Assembly: GCA_045629305.1 (NCBI GenBank)
Contig: JAZQQZ010000022.1
Coordinates: 1-34,546, forward strand
DNA: 34,546 nt
Reading direction: 5' to 3'
DNA from: UBA1227 sp045629305
GTDB lineage: Bacteria > Bacillota > Clostridia > Oscillospirales > Acutalibacteraceae
Below, piece by piece: positions 1 to 8,338 of this stretch. A program made the translations under genes and the position numbers. The notes under the pieces were generated by a model. The model searched no databases, had not been told where the DNA came from, and worked only from the letters and a program-made list of their open reading frames with translations. Numbering within the stretch: position 1 is the first letter of the stretch; each line of letters begins with the position of its first letter.

Positions 1-393
1 CATGTACCACTTATTCCAGCAATGATAGTTTGTTACATCGGTAACATGCTTCCGATTCCTTTCATCCTAATCTTCATCAAGAAGATCTTCGAGTGGATGC
101 GAAAGCATAACATCCTCGTAAAATTTGTCGATTGGGTAGAGGCCCATGGACAGAAGAAAGCCGAGGAGATGAAGCAGAAGCAATCGAAGTTCGAGGAATG
201 GGGACTTATGGCATTCGTTGCAATTCCACTTCCTGGCACTGGTGGTTGGACAGGCTCCTTGATTGCCGCACTTCTTGGTATGGATACCAAGAAGGCATTC
301 AAAGTAATCGCCGTAGGCGTTGCTGTTGCCGGCATCATCGTCGCATCACTTTCATACGGTCTGTTTGACTTGATTATAGGTCTATTTAAATAA
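1..393 (+). CDS. Small multidrug export-like membrane protein (COG2426/Sm_multidrug_ex family), 5' truncated
   Basis: The reading frame is open from the first base of the window, so the start lies upstream; an internal ATG at 22 is not the likely start. The visible 130 residues show the family signature: a GNMLPIPF segment followed by a hydrophobic helix, a basic amphipathic middle region (about residues 35-65), then a PLPGTGGWTGSLIAALLGM-type re-entrant/helical segment and a final membrane helix ending in LFDLIIGLFK. This matches the proteins annotated as small multi-drug export proteins, integral membrane proteins whose transport role is poorly proven. The gene ends at TAA 391-393 just before a bidirectional terminator and converges on the lipase gene. 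Family assignment is fairly sure; substrate is unknown. Confidence 0.8.
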   Translation, partial: HVPLIPAMIVCYIGNMLPIPFILIFIKKIFEWMRKHNILVKFVDWVEAHGQKKAEEMKQKQSKFEEWGLMAFVAIPLPGTGGWTGSLIAALLGMDTKKAFKVIAVGVAVAGIIVASLSYGLFDLIIGLFK

Positions 394-400
394 AAAAAAT

Positions 401-436
401 GAGCGGTTCGGAAATCCGAACCGCTCTTATTTTTTT
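401..436. terminator. Bidirectional intrinsic terminator between exporter-like gene and lipase
   Basis: An 11-bp perfect stem (GAGCGGTTCGG at 401-411 with CCGAACCGCTC at 416-426) with a 4-nt loop is flanked by an A-run at 392-399 and a T-run through 436. It can terminate transcription from both converging genes. Confidence 0.9.
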
Positions 437-441
437 ACCTA

Positions 442-1656
442 TTAAAATGAAGCCATTCTCTCGAACATGTCTTCCATATACATAAAGAACTGCTGTCTTG
501 TGATATGAGCACCATTCCATGAGAGATGGCACTGTGTAAGTGTAGGCATATTGTACCAGATACCTGGCTTGAGTTCCTTGCCTGCAACAAATTCTTCCTG
601 AGGAGCATTGAAAGGAGCACGCTGTCCGATTACGTTTACGAAACCATCGTTTGGAAGCCACTCTTCTTTTCTTGAATGCTCAGGATATACCTTTGCCATC
701 TCGTCAGACCATGAAGAACCTGTGAGCCAACCTGCACCCCAAGATACGAAGTTCATCTTGCTCCAAATTGGCTTCATGTTGCCATTCTTCTTTGGAGCAG
801 CTGCTGCGCCTGAATATGCGAAATAGTATGTGTTAGGATTAGGAACGTGAGACTTGTTGGCTTCAGCCATGTACTCAAGTGTCATTTCCCAACCTACGTT
901 ATCCTGCTGGCACTTTGAGTAAGCGATAGCACCATCGCGATACTCGTCAGGCTTTGCAATATGAACAAATGGAGGCTCGTCCTCTGGATTAGCTGTGATG
1001 CCCCACTGGTCAAGACGCTGATCCCAGAAGTGTGTAAGGAAGCCCATGTTTCCGATTGTGCCTACGCCGTAGCATACGCCCTTCATGATCTTCTCATAAC
1101 CGCCATTTTCCATAAGCTTAGAAGCCATTGTTGTACCGTTGTTAACACCAGCAAGTGTTACAACGCAGTTTAAGAGGTCGCCCTGACCACCCTTGAAGAG
1201 TGGAGAAAGCTCTGCCTCTGGAGTTGTTGCACGCTCTTCCTCAGAACCGTTGCGGAGCATGTCAGAGAATGCAATTACGAAAGAACCACCGAGGCTGTGA
1301 CCAACGATGTTGATCTTCTCGTGGTTGCCCGGCTTACCCCAGTCTTTAAGAACGCCTGGATATGTACGACCATATCTTGCGTGACCATATTTCTTAGAGT
1401 GTGCCTCACCGTAGTCAACTCTACCACCCATAAGATAAGCGTAGAGGAGGCAGCAACGATCCCATGCTGAGTTCCATGGGCCGAGTGGTGGATTATAGAT
1501 TTCGTAGCCCTTCTTTGTGAGATAAGGGATTACATTATGCTTCTTGTTCCAGAAGAATTTGAAGCCCCAATATTCGAGCATGTAATCATGAATCCAATCG
1601 CCTTTTCCGAATCCCATGAAGCCGTGCAACAAAATCGTAGGATATTTGTTAGCCAT
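442..1656 (-). CDS. Lipase-like alpha/beta hydrolase without signal peptide
   Basis: A 404-residue alpha/beta hydrolase resembling the large Gram-positive triacylglycerol lipases (staphylococcal/Geobacillus type). The N-terminus YPTILLHGFMGFG is the oxyanion-hole strand-loop. The nucleophile is Ser121 in the elbow GHSLGG (119-124). A PNDGFVNVIGQRAPFN block (335-350) fits the acid/calcium-site region, with Asp337 a candidate acid. His384 in WNGAHITRQQF is the candidate catalytic His. Unlike typical family members there is no signal peptide or propeptide: the fold starts at residue 4, so the enzyme is predicted to be cytosolic. A good ribosome binding site (AAGGAGA, complement of 1664-1670) sits 7 nt before the ATG. 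It is a single-gene unit with its own promoter and a shared 3' terminator. Substrate (acylglycerol or another ester) is not decided by sequence. Confidence 0.85.
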   Translation of the reverse strand: MANKYPTILLHGFMGFGKGDWIHDYMLEYWGFKFFWNKKHNVIPYLTKKGYEIYNPPLGPWNSAWDRCCLLYAYLMGGRVDYGEAHSKKYGHARYGRTYPGVLKDWGKPGNHEKINIVGHSLGGSFVIAFSDMLRNGSEEERATTPEAELSPLFKGGQGDLLNCVVTLAGVNNGTTMASKLMENGGYEKIMKGVCYGVGTIGNMGFLTHFWDQRLDQWGITANPEDEPPFVHIAKPDEYRDGAIAYSKCQQDNVGWEMTLEYMAEANKSHVPNPNTYYFAYSGAAAAPKKNGNMKPIWSKMNFVSWGAGWLTGSSWSDEMAKVYPEHSRKEEWLPNDGFVNVIGQRAPFNAPQEEFVAGKELKPGIWYNMPTLTQCHLSWNGAHITRQQFFMYMEDMFERMASF

Positions 1657-1690
1657 AATTATATCTCCTTCATAAACTTAGTACCTTTAT

Positions 1691-1719
1691 ATTATAGACT
1701 AACTCGTATTAAATGTAAA
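1691..1719 (-). promoter_or_regulatory. Sigma-A promoter of the lipase gene
   Basis: On the minus strand TTTACA (complement of 1714-1719), a 17-bp spacer and TATAAT (complement of 1691-1696) give a near-consensus promoter about 35-60 nt upstream of the lipase ATG. Confidence 0.75.
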
Positions 1720-1723
1720 TTGC

Positions 1724-1752
1724 TTGACTATAATATTAATAAATGTTAATAT
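1724..1752 (+). promoter_or_regulatory. Sigma-A promoter for the small unknown gene and probably metG-tatD
   Basis: TTGACT (1724-1729), a 17-bp spacer and TAATAT (1747-1752) with an upstream TG (1744-1745, extended -10). Its -35 lies only 4 bp from the -35 of the divergent lipase promoter. Confidence 0.6.
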
Positions 1753-1790
1753 TTAGACAATCAAAATAATCCCCTGATAGGAGAATTTTT

Positions 1791-2057
1791 ATGGACGATC
1801 GCGGCCGTTTGAGTTTTAAGGAAAACGACACCATAAAAGAAGATACAAAGCTCAAGAAAATGAAGAAACACTGGGAATCATTTGCTAAGAATGAAGAGGA
1901 TGATCGCGAGAAGTATCTCCGCGAGCTCGAGATTCAATTCAGCATGAACGATATCGCCAGTGGCGAGGGCGTTGCAGCGCAGAGCATGGCGACCATCCTC
2001 GCTGAGCAGAAGACGAGCGAGCAAGAACTTCTCGCACGTGAAAAGATAGAGGATTGA
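1791..2057 (+). CDS. Small highly charged hypothetical protein
   Basis: An 88-residue protein that I do not recognise. It has a good ribosome binding site (AGGAG at 1779-1783) and a promoter just upstream, so it is probably real. It is rich in Lys, Glu and Asp, lacks a signal peptide or membrane segment, and has two likely helices: residues 15-50 (basic then acidic) and 58-86 (Ala/Glu rich), separated by a short Gly-containing turn. No metal or catalytic motif is visible. It lies 56 nt ahead of metG in the same direction, with an imperfect hairpin between them, so it may be co-transcribed with metG. Cytosolic location is inferred; function is unknown. Confidence 0.65.
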   Translation: MDDRGRLSFKENDTIKEDTKLKKMKKHWESFAKNEEDDREKYLRELEIQFSMNDIASGEGVAAQSMATILAEQKTSEQELLAREKIED

Positions 2058-2063
2058 TTATAC

Positions 2064-2090
2064 CCGCCGGAAGTATTTCTGGCGGTTTAT
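2064..2090 (+). terminator. Hairpin between the small gene and metG (weak terminator or attenuator)
   Basis: CCGCC-type arm at 2064-2072 pairs with the arm ending GGCGG at 2085 (one G-T wobble, short loop). It is followed by a T-rich but interrupted stretch. It could partly terminate transcription or protect the metG transcript. No T-box features are visible. Confidence 0.4.
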
Positions 2091-2113
2091 AAATTTTTAA
2101 GGAGGAATGTAAA

Positions 2114-4060
2114 ATGGCTGATAAGGGTAAATACTATATCACTACTGCCATCGCTTACACAAGCCGTAAGCCCCACATAGGAAACACCTATGAAATCGTT
2201 ATGACCGACGCTCTCGCGAGGTATAAACGAATGCAGGGCTACGATGTTTTCTTCCTTACAGGCACAGACGAACATGGACAGAAGATTGAGGAGTATGCGA
2301 AAGCTGCCGGCGTTTCACCTAAGGAGTATGTAGACAAAGTTGCTGGTGAGATCCGTGAGATCTGCGACCTTCTCAATACAACATACGATAAGTTCATCCG
2401 TACAACCGACGACTATCACGAGAAGGTTGTACAGAAGATTTTCAAGAAACTCTATGACCAGGGTGATATCTATAAGAGCCAGTATGAAGGCCTTTATTGC
2501 ACACCTTGTGAATCATTCTGGACAGAGTCACAGCTCGTTGATGGCAAATGCCCAGACTGTGGCCGTGAGGTAAAGCCTGCTAAAGAAGAGGCATATTTCT
2601 TAAAGCTCTCTAAGTATCAGAAACAACTTGAGGAATACATCGAGAGCAACGACAAATTCATATTCCCAGAGCAGCGTAAGAAGGAGATGCTTAATAACTT
2701 CATTAAGCCGGGTCTTCAGGATCTCTGCGTATCACGTACATCTTTCAAATGGGGCGTTCCTGTAACATTTGATGAGAACCACGTAATCTACGTATGGATC
2801 GATGCTCTTTCAAACTATATCACAGCTATTGGCTATGATCCTGATGGTTCATCAGAGCAGTACAAGAAGTACTGGCCAGCCGATGTCCATATCATCGGCA
2901 AGGATATCGTACGTTTCCATACGATTTATTGGCCGATTATGCTTATGGCACTCGGCGAGCCACTTCCGAAGCAGGTCTTCGGACATCCATGGCTTCTCTT
3001 CGGTGAGGACAAGATGAGTAAGTCCAAGGGCAACATCATCTATGCAGATGACCTTGTTGAACTCTTCGGCGTTGACGCAGTTCGTTACTATCTTCTCTCT
3101 GAGATGCCTTATGCTGCTGATGGCTCTATCACTTATGACACAATGATCGAGAGATATAACTCTGATCTTGCTAATACAATCGGTAACCTTGTTAACCGTA
3201 CAATCGCAATGACCAACAAGTATTTTGATGGCGTAATTCAAGAGCCATCAGTACCTGGCGAGTTCGACGATGACCTTGCGAAGACCTGCCTTGAGGCAGT
3301 AGGCAAGGTTGAGGAGCTCCTCGCCGAGTACAGAATCGCAGATTCACTCGACACAATCCTTGGCATTGCAAAGCGTGCTAACAAGTATATCGATGAGACA
3401 GCGCCTTGGGCACTCGCTAAAGACGAGGCACAGAAGGCACGTCTCGGTACAGTTCTCTACAACCTCATCGAAGCAATCCGCTTCCTTGCAGTTATGATTA
3501 AGCCATTTATGCCAGATACATCTGACAAGATCTTCGCTCAGACTGGTGCAAACGGTAACTCATATGACGAACTCGGAAAGTTTGGCGTACTTAATGCAGG
3601 CATTAAGGTTGGCGAGGCAACACCACTCTTCGCTCGTGTAGACAAGGAAGAGATGATGAAGACTGTTGCCGAGCGTCAGGCGAAGGCCGCTGCTGCTGAG
3701 CAGGCAAATAATGCTAAGGTTGGCATTGCTTCATTGCCTGAGATAGCAATCGACGACTTCGCTAAAGTAGAACTTCGCGTAGCAGAAGTTAAGGCTTGCG
3801 AGCCAATTCCTAAGGCAAAGAAACTTCTTAAACTCACACTTGATGATGGCGTAGGCGAGAGAATAGTTGCCTCCGGTATCGCACAGTGGTATCAGCCAGA
3901 TGACCTCATCGGCCACAAGGTTATAGTTGTTGCGAACTTAAAGCCAGCAACACTCTGTGGAGTTGAGAGCCAGGGTATGATTATCGCTGCAGATACAGCT
4001 GATGGCGGCGCTAAGGTTCTTTTCGTTGACGACTTCGAGACAGGAGCAAAGTTTAGATAA
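2114..4060 (+). CDS. metG: Methionyl-tRNA synthetase
   Basis: This cytosolic class I aminoacyl-tRNA synthetase charges tRNA-Met with methionine using ATP. At 648 residues it is the usual length of the form with a C-terminal tRNA-binding domain. The HIGH motif appears as PHIGNTY (20-26). A single zinc knuckle is formed by Cys129, Cys132, Cys146 and Cys149. The KMSKS loop is exactly KMSKS at 300-304. An OB-fold EMAP-II-like domain begins near residue 545 (IDDFAKVELRVAEVKACE) and ends at the C-terminus. Start choice is supported by AAGGAGG about 8 nt upstream. The TAA stop overlaps the tatD ATG by one base (TAATG), indicating translational coupling. metG-tatD adjacency is common in Firmicutes. 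Confidence 0.97.
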   Translation: MADKGKYYITTAIAYTSRKPHIGNTYEIVMTDALARYKRMQGYDVFFLTGTDEHGQKIEEYAKAAGVSPKEYVDKVAGEIREICDLLNTTYDKFIRTTDDYHEKVVQKIFKKLYDQGDIYKSQYEGLYCTPCESFWTESQLVDGKCPDCGREVKPAKEEAYFLKLSKYQKQLEEYIESNDKFIFPEQRKKEMLNNFIKPGLQDLCVSRTSFKWGVPVTFDENHVIYVWIDALSNYITAIGYDPDGSSEQYKKYWPADVHIIGKDIVRFHTIYWPIMLMALGEPLPKQVFGHPWLLFGEDKMSKSKGNIIYADDLVELFGVDAVRYYLLSEMPYAADGSITYDTMIERYNSDLANTIGNLVNRTIAMTNKYFDGVIQEPSVPGEFDDDLAKTCLEAVGKVEELLAEYRIADSLDTILGIAKRANKYIDETAPWALAKDEAQKARLGTVLYNLIEAIRFLAVMIKPFMPDTSDKIFAQTGANGNSYDELGKFGVLNAGIKVGEATPLFARVDKEEMMKTVAERQAKAAAAEQANNAKVGIASLPEIAIDDFAKVELRVAEVKACEPIPKAKKLLKLTLDDGVGERIVASGIAQWYQPDDLIGHKVIVVANLKPATLCGVESQGMIIAADTADGGAKVLFVDDFETGAKFR

Positions 4061-4830
4061 TGGAAAACATCTTCGACACTCATGCACATTATGATGACGA
4101 AGCTTTCAATGAAGACCGAGAAGAACTTCTCGGTCTTCTTCCAAATCGGGGAGTAAGTCATGTAATAACCTGCGGTACGAACCTTATGTCCTCGTATCGC
4201 TGCCTAAAGCTCAGTGAACAGTATGACTATATCTACTGTGCAATGGGCTTTCATCCAGAGGATCTCGCCGATGAGCGAAAGGGCGACCTTAGCACAATCA
4301 AAGAGATGCTCATGAACAATAAAAAGGCCGTCGCTGTTGGCGAAATCGGCCTTGATTATCACTATGATGATGGGGCACCGAGAGATGTGCAGATAGACCT
4401 TTTCAGGCGTCAGATTAAGATGGCGAACGAGCTTGGACTTCCGATTATTGTCCATGACAGAGATGCACACGAGGATACTTTTAATATAGTTAAAGAACTT
4501 CGTCCGAAGGGCGTAATTCATTGCTTCTCCGGTTCCGCTGAGATGGCCAAGGAATATATTAAACTTGGCATGTATATCGGTGTAGGCGGTGTAGTGACAT
4601 TTAAGAATGCTAAGAAGGCAGTCTCCGTGGTCGAGAGTATTCCTCTCGATAGAATACTCCTCGAGACAGACTGCCCATATATGGCGCCAACTCCTCATAG
4701 GGGCGAGAGAAATGATTCGTCTCTCATCTCATTTGTCGCAGAGAAAGTGGCTGAGATAAAGGGCTGTGATGCACAAGAAGTGCTTGATGTCACGGCGAAC
4801 AATGCGAAAGAATTATTTAATATAGAATAA
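4060..4830 (+). CDS. tatD: TatD family metal-dependent deoxyribonuclease
   Basis: A 256-residue TIM-barrel hydrolase of the TatD/YcfH/YabD family, which are metal-dependent 3'-5' nucleases implicated in DNA repair and quality control. The metal ligands are all visible: HxH at His8 and His10 (DTHAH), Glu95 in VAVGEIGLDY, His132 in IIVHDR, His154 in VIHCFSGS and Asp204 in LETDCPY. Length fits the family. Its ATG overlaps the metG stop by one base, so it is probably translated by coupling from metG. Like other Firmicutes homologues next to metG, it could be named yabD; the exact substrate in the cell is not settled. A strong terminator follows. Confidence 0.94.
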   Translation: MENIFDTHAHYDDEAFNEDREELLGLLPNRGVSHVITCGTNLMSSYRCLKLSEQYDYIYCAMGFHPEDLADERKGDLSTIKEMLMNNKKAVAVGEIGLDYHYDDGAPRDVQIDLFRRQIKMANELGLPIIVHDRDAHEDTFNIVKELRPKGVIHCFSGSAEMAKEYIKLGMYIGVGGVVTFKNAKKAVSVVESIPLDRILLETDCPYMAPTPHRGERNDSSLISFVAEKVAEIKGCDAQEVLDVTANNAKELFNIE

Positions 4831-4835
4831 AAGAA

Positions 4836-4866
4836 GCGAGCACTGATTTTAAGTGCTCGCTTTAAT
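4836..4866. terminator. Bidirectional terminator between tatD and dusB
   Basis: GCGAGCACT (4836-4844) pairs perfectly with AGTGCTCGC (4852-4860) around a 7-nt loop, with A-rich sequence before and TTTAATT after. The stem overlaps the last codons of the converging dusB gene. Confidence 0.85.
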
Positions 4867-5817
4867 TATTTCACATGCAAGTTTTTCGAGTTCATCGAGA
4901 GAGGAGAGGGCGCCAATCTCCTTCCTATAGGAGGCAGCACCTCGGATTCCTCTTACATACCAAGCGGCATGCTTTCTTGCCTCTTTCATTCCGATTGTTT
5001 CACCCTTGTATTCGCAGATCTTCTCGATATGAGTAATCATAACTCTCATAATCTCGGATATAGGTGGCTCTGGAATGATACGGAGTTCTGGACCGAGATA
5101 TGCATTTATCTGCTGGAATACCCAAGGACGGCCCTCGGCACCACGGCCGACAGCGACTGCGTCACAGCCTGTGCGCTCTATCATTGCGCTCGCGCTCGGC
5201 CCGTCAACTATGTCGCCGTTGCCTATTACAGGTATGGACACGGCCTGCTTTACAGCTGCTATGGCATCATAGTTGATGCCTGGTGCATACATCTGTGCCT
5301 TCGTACGGCCGTGTACAGTTACAGCGGCAACGCCGACATCTTCCATACGCTTGGCGAACTCCACACAGTTGATATGCTCAGCATCCCAACCAGTTCTAAA
5401 TTTGACTGTGACAGGGATGTCGACAGATGATACAACTGCTCTCGCAATATCTTGGGCGAGGACAGGGTCCTGCATAAGTGAGGCACCACCGCCGTTACCA
5501 GCGATTTTAGGAGCGGGACAGCCCATATTAATATCTATCCAGTCTGGCTGGAATTCGAGAGCATTCTTTGCAGCCTCTGCAAGAATCTTCGGATCACTTC
5601 CGAAGATCTGCACTGCTGCCGGATGCTCGATATCAGAGAGGCGAAGGAGCTCTTTAGATTTTCTGTCTCCCATGGTGTAGCCCTTAGCTGACACCATCTC
5701 TGATGTCACGCCGGCAGCACCATATGAGATGCAGAGTTCACGGAAAGCTCGGTCAGCCACTCCCGCCATAGGGGCGAGGAGGGCTTTACCCTCAATTTCG
5801 ACATTTCCAATAAACAT
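4849..5817 (-). CDS. dusB: tRNA-dihydrouridine synthase (DusB/NifR3 family)
   Basis: This FMN-dependent enzyme reduces uridine to dihydrouridine in the D-loop of tRNAs with NADPH. The 322-residue protein starts with the FMN-binding strand LLAPMAGVADRAFREL. It carries the catalytic cysteine Cys100 in INMGCPAPKIAGNGGGASL, then VKFRTGWD, VHGRTKAQMY with the substrate and flavin contacts, IPVIGNGDI, and VGRGAEGRPWVF that binds the FMN phosphate. Length and motif order are typical. It is transcribed alone on the minus strand, divergent from polA and convergent with tatD. A GAGG ribosome binding site precedes the ATG at the complement of 5817. Which D-loop position is modified cannot be told from sequence. 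Confidence 0.95.
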   Translation of the reverse strand: MFIGNVEIEGKALLAPMAGVADRAFRELCISYGAAGVTSEMVSAKGYTMGDRKSKELLRLSDIEHPAAVQIFGSDPKILAEAAKNALEFQPDWIDINMGCPAPKIAGNGGGASLMQDPVLAQDIARAVVSSVDIPVTVKFRTGWDAEHINCVEFAKRMEDVGVAAVTVHGRTKAQMYAPGINYDAIAAVKQAVSIPVIGNGDIVDGPSASAMIERTGCDAVAVGRGAEGRPWVFQQINAYLGPELRIIPEPPISEIMRVMITHIEKICEYKGETIGMKEARKHAAWYVRGIRGAASYRKEIGALSSLDELEKLACEIIKAST

Positions 5818-5856
5818 TTAATACCTCAAAACTTTAATTTGTAACTTACTTATGGT

Positions 5857-5864
5857 ATTATAAT
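5857..5864. promoter_or_regulatory. Overlapping -10 elements of divergent dusB and polA
   Basis: The near-palindrome TATTATAATA contains TATAAT on the plus strand (5859-5864, toward polA) and TATAAT on the minus strand (complement of 5857-5862, toward dusB). No good -35 is visible on either side, so only one may be used at a time. Confidence 0.4.
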
Positions 5865-5899
5865 AACATATTTTTATATTTAGTAAATAAGGAGCACCT

Positions 5900-8338
5900 A
5901 TGAGACTTCTCGTTATTGACGGAAACAGTATAATCAACCGTGCCTTTTACGGTATAAAGTTGCTTACCACGAAAGATGGTAGGTTTACCAACGGTATATA
6001 TGGATTTCTCTCAATATACTCTAAAATAAAGGCAGAGGTAGAGCCGGATGCGGTCGCCGTTGCCTTTGATCTGCGTGCTCCAACATTCCGTCATAAGATG
6101 TATGACGGATATAAGGCCAACCGTCACGGTATGCCTCCTGAGCTCGCTGAGCAGATGCCTGTTCTTAAAGAACTGCTTCCTCTCCTCGGTATCAAGACAC
6201 TTGAACTCGAGGGATATGAAGCGGACGATATCCTCGGCACTCTCTCGAATGCCTGCGGACCAAAAGACGAATGCTTCCTTGCAACAGGCGACCGCGACAG
6301 TTTCCAGCTTATCAGAGATAACGTAACTGTAATTCTCCCGACAACTAAGATGGGAAAGACAGTGACCACTCGTTGTACACCAGCATATCTTAAAGAGAAC
6401 TATGGCGTAGAGCCAAAGCAGATGATTGATATTAAGGCACTCCAAGGTGATTCATCTGACTGTATCCCAGGCGTTGCCGGTGTAGGCGAGAAGACCGCCG
6501 GTGACCTTATCGCTCGCTTTGGCAATATTGATTATATCTATGACAATCTTGATGACCTCGATATCAAGCCAGGCGTCAAGACAAAGCTCGCAAACGATAA
6601 GGACAATGCGTATCTCTCACGCGCTCTTGGCACTATCTGCCTCACAGTTCCAATTGATACGAATCTCAGTAACTACGTTCTTTCTGAGGGCGACAAGGCC
6701 GCTGCATCACGCATGCTCGCGGGCCTTGAGATGTTCAAGATGATCGATGTACTCGGTCTTAGATTAGATGAAAAAATAGAGGAAACCGTAGAGAAAACCA
6801 CCAATGTAAAGCCATTTAACTTTACAGATGACGGAAAACTCTACATTTTCGATACAAGTGATGAAACTTATGCTGCAGTAGAGGATAAGATTCGCGACGC
6901 TAAAATTAAGAAATATGTAGCGGACGCGAAGTCAATCTATGCCTTCGGCTTAAAGCGTGGATACGCTATACCACGCGTTGAATTTGACTCATCACTTGCA
7001 GCATATATCTTGAATCCTAATGCTAATGATTATTCGGCACAGCGACTTCTTGAGGAGTATGCCGCAGGTACGTTCGAAATCCTTGTGGATAAGCTTCTCT
7101 GCCAAATTGATGAGAACAATCAGGCAGATCTTCTCGCACTCGAGATATCTCTTGCCGAAGTGCTCGCATCCATGGAGCAGGTCGGCTTCTATGTAGATAA
7201 GCAGGGCCTCATCGAATACGGCGAGGTCATAGGTGCTAAGGTCGAGGAGATAACAAAGAAGATATATGATGAATGTGGCTTCGAGTTCAACTTGAACTCG
7301 CCGAAACAGCTCGGTGAGGCCCTCTTCGAGAAACTTGGCATACCTGCCAAGAAAAAGACGAAGAGCGGATATTCCACATCAGCAGAGGTCCTCGAGGAAC
7401 TCGCTGCCGACTATCCAATAGTCGCAGACATCTTGGAGTATCGTACAGTTCAGAAACTCAAGTCCACCTACTGCGACGGCCTCGTGGCTTGCATAGCCGA
7501 GGACGGTCGTATTCATTCAACACTCAATCAGAAGGAGACAAGGACAGGCCGTATCTCATCGACTGAGCCTAATCTCCAGAATATTCCTGTAAGAAAGCCA
7601 CTCGGCTCAGAACTTCGTAAGTTTTTCGTCGCTGAGGAGGGCTATACACTCATTGACGCCGACTACTCACAGATTGAGCTCCGAGTTCTCGCCCATATGG
7701 CAAATGATGCCAATATGATTGAGGCATTCAGGAGCGGTGAGGATGTCCATAGAGTAACCGCATCCCAGGTATTCGGTGTACCTGTCAAGGATGTAACACC
7801 GATTATGAGAAGCCGTGCGAAGGCCGTAAACTTCGGTATCGTTTACGGCATCGGTGCTTTCTCACTTGCTAAGGATATCGGTGTTACACGTGCTGAGGCA
7901 TCTCAGTATATTGAGGGATATCTTAAGAATTTCTCTGGCGTTGATGCCTATATGAAGAATGTAATCGAAGAGGCGAAGAGAGATGGATTTGTAAAGACTC
8001 TCTATGAGCGCAGACGTTATCTGCCTGAACTCACATCTTCGAATCATATGCTCCGTGCATTTGGCGAGCGCGTAGCGCGCAATATGCCGATTCAGGGCAC
8101 GGCAGCAGATATCATTAAAATTGCGATGATTAAGGTCTACAATCGTCTCCTCGCTGAGGGACTCGACGCGAAACTCATAATGCAAGTTCATGATGAACTT
8201 CTCGTCGAGGCACGTGAGGATCAGGCGGAGACCGTCTGCGCTATCGTCAAGGAGGAGATGGAGAATGCTTGCGCATTATCCGTAGAACTCCTTTCCGATG
8301 CACATATCGGTAAGACCTGGTATGAGGCCAAAGGATGA
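5900..8338 (+). CDS. polA: DNA polymerase I (proofreading domain degenerate)
   Basis: This 812-residue family A polymerase fills gaps after Okazaki-primer removal and excision repair. Residues 1 to about 280 form the 5' nuclease (flap) domain, with the Asp-rich motifs LLVIDGNS, EGYEADDILG, ATGDRDSFQL and LQGDSSDCIPGVAGVGEKTA. The middle domain (about 295-460) is short and lacks the DxE and YxxxD exonuclease motifs, so 3'-5' proofreading is predicted to be absent, as in Bacillus and Thermus enzymes. The polymerase domain is intact: motif A DADYSQIELR with Asp588, motif B around RSRAKAVNFGIVYGIGAF, and motif C MQVHDELL with Asp765-Glu766. A GGAG site precedes the ATG. Its stop overlaps the rimI start by 4 nt (ATGA), so it heads the polA-rimI-tsaD unit. 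Confidence 0.97.
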   Translation: MRLLVIDGNSIINRAFYGIKLLTTKDGRFTNGIYGFLSIYSKIKAEVEPDAVAVAFDLRAPTFRHKMYDGYKANRHGMPPELAEQMPVLKELLPLLGIKTLELEGYEADDILGTLSNACGPKDECFLATGDRDSFQLIRDNVTVILPTTKMGKTVTTRCTPAYLKENYGVEPKQMIDIKALQGDSSDCIPGVAGVGEKTAGDLIARFGNIDYIYDNLDDLDIKPGVKTKLANDKDNAYLSRALGTICLTVPIDTNLSNYVLSEGDKAAASRMLAGLEMFKMIDVLGLRLDEKIEETVEKTTNVKPFNFTDDGKLYIFDTSDETYAAVEDKIRDAKIKKYVADAKSIYAFGLKRGYAIPRVEFDSSLAAYILNPNANDYSAQRLLEEYAAGTFEILVDKLLCQIDENNQADLLALEISLAEVLASMEQVGFYVDKQGLIEYGEVIGAKVEEITKKIYDECGFEFNLNSPKQLGEALFEKLGIPAKKKTKSGYSTSAEVLEELAADYPIVADILEYRTVQKLKSTYCDGLVACIAEDGRIHSTLNQKETRTGRISSTEPNLQNIPVRKPLGSELRKFFVAEEGYTLIDADYSQIELRVLAHMANDANMIEAFRSGEDVHRVTASQVFGVPVKDVTPIMRSRAKAVNFGIVYGIGAFSLAKDIGVTRAEASQYIEGYLKNFSGVDAYMKNVIEEAKRDGFVKTLYERRRYLPELTSSNHMLRAFGERVARNMPIQGTAADIIKIAMIKVYNRLLAEGLDAKLIMQVHDELLVEAREDQAETVCAIVKEEMENACALSVELLSDAHIGKTWYEAKG

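Noticed and set aside
2058..2113. Possible T-box or other riboswitch ahead of metG
   Set aside because: The gap is only 56 nt and holds one simple hairpin; no T-box sequence or specifier stem fits.
5273..5680. 135-residue open frame on the plus strand within dusB
   Set aside because: It is antisense to a clear dusB gene, has no ribosome binding site and no recognisable protein features.
6700..7160. Functional 3'-5' proofreading domain in PolA
   Set aside because: The domain is short and the DxE and YxxxD metal-binding motifs are not found, as in many Gram-positive PolA proteins.
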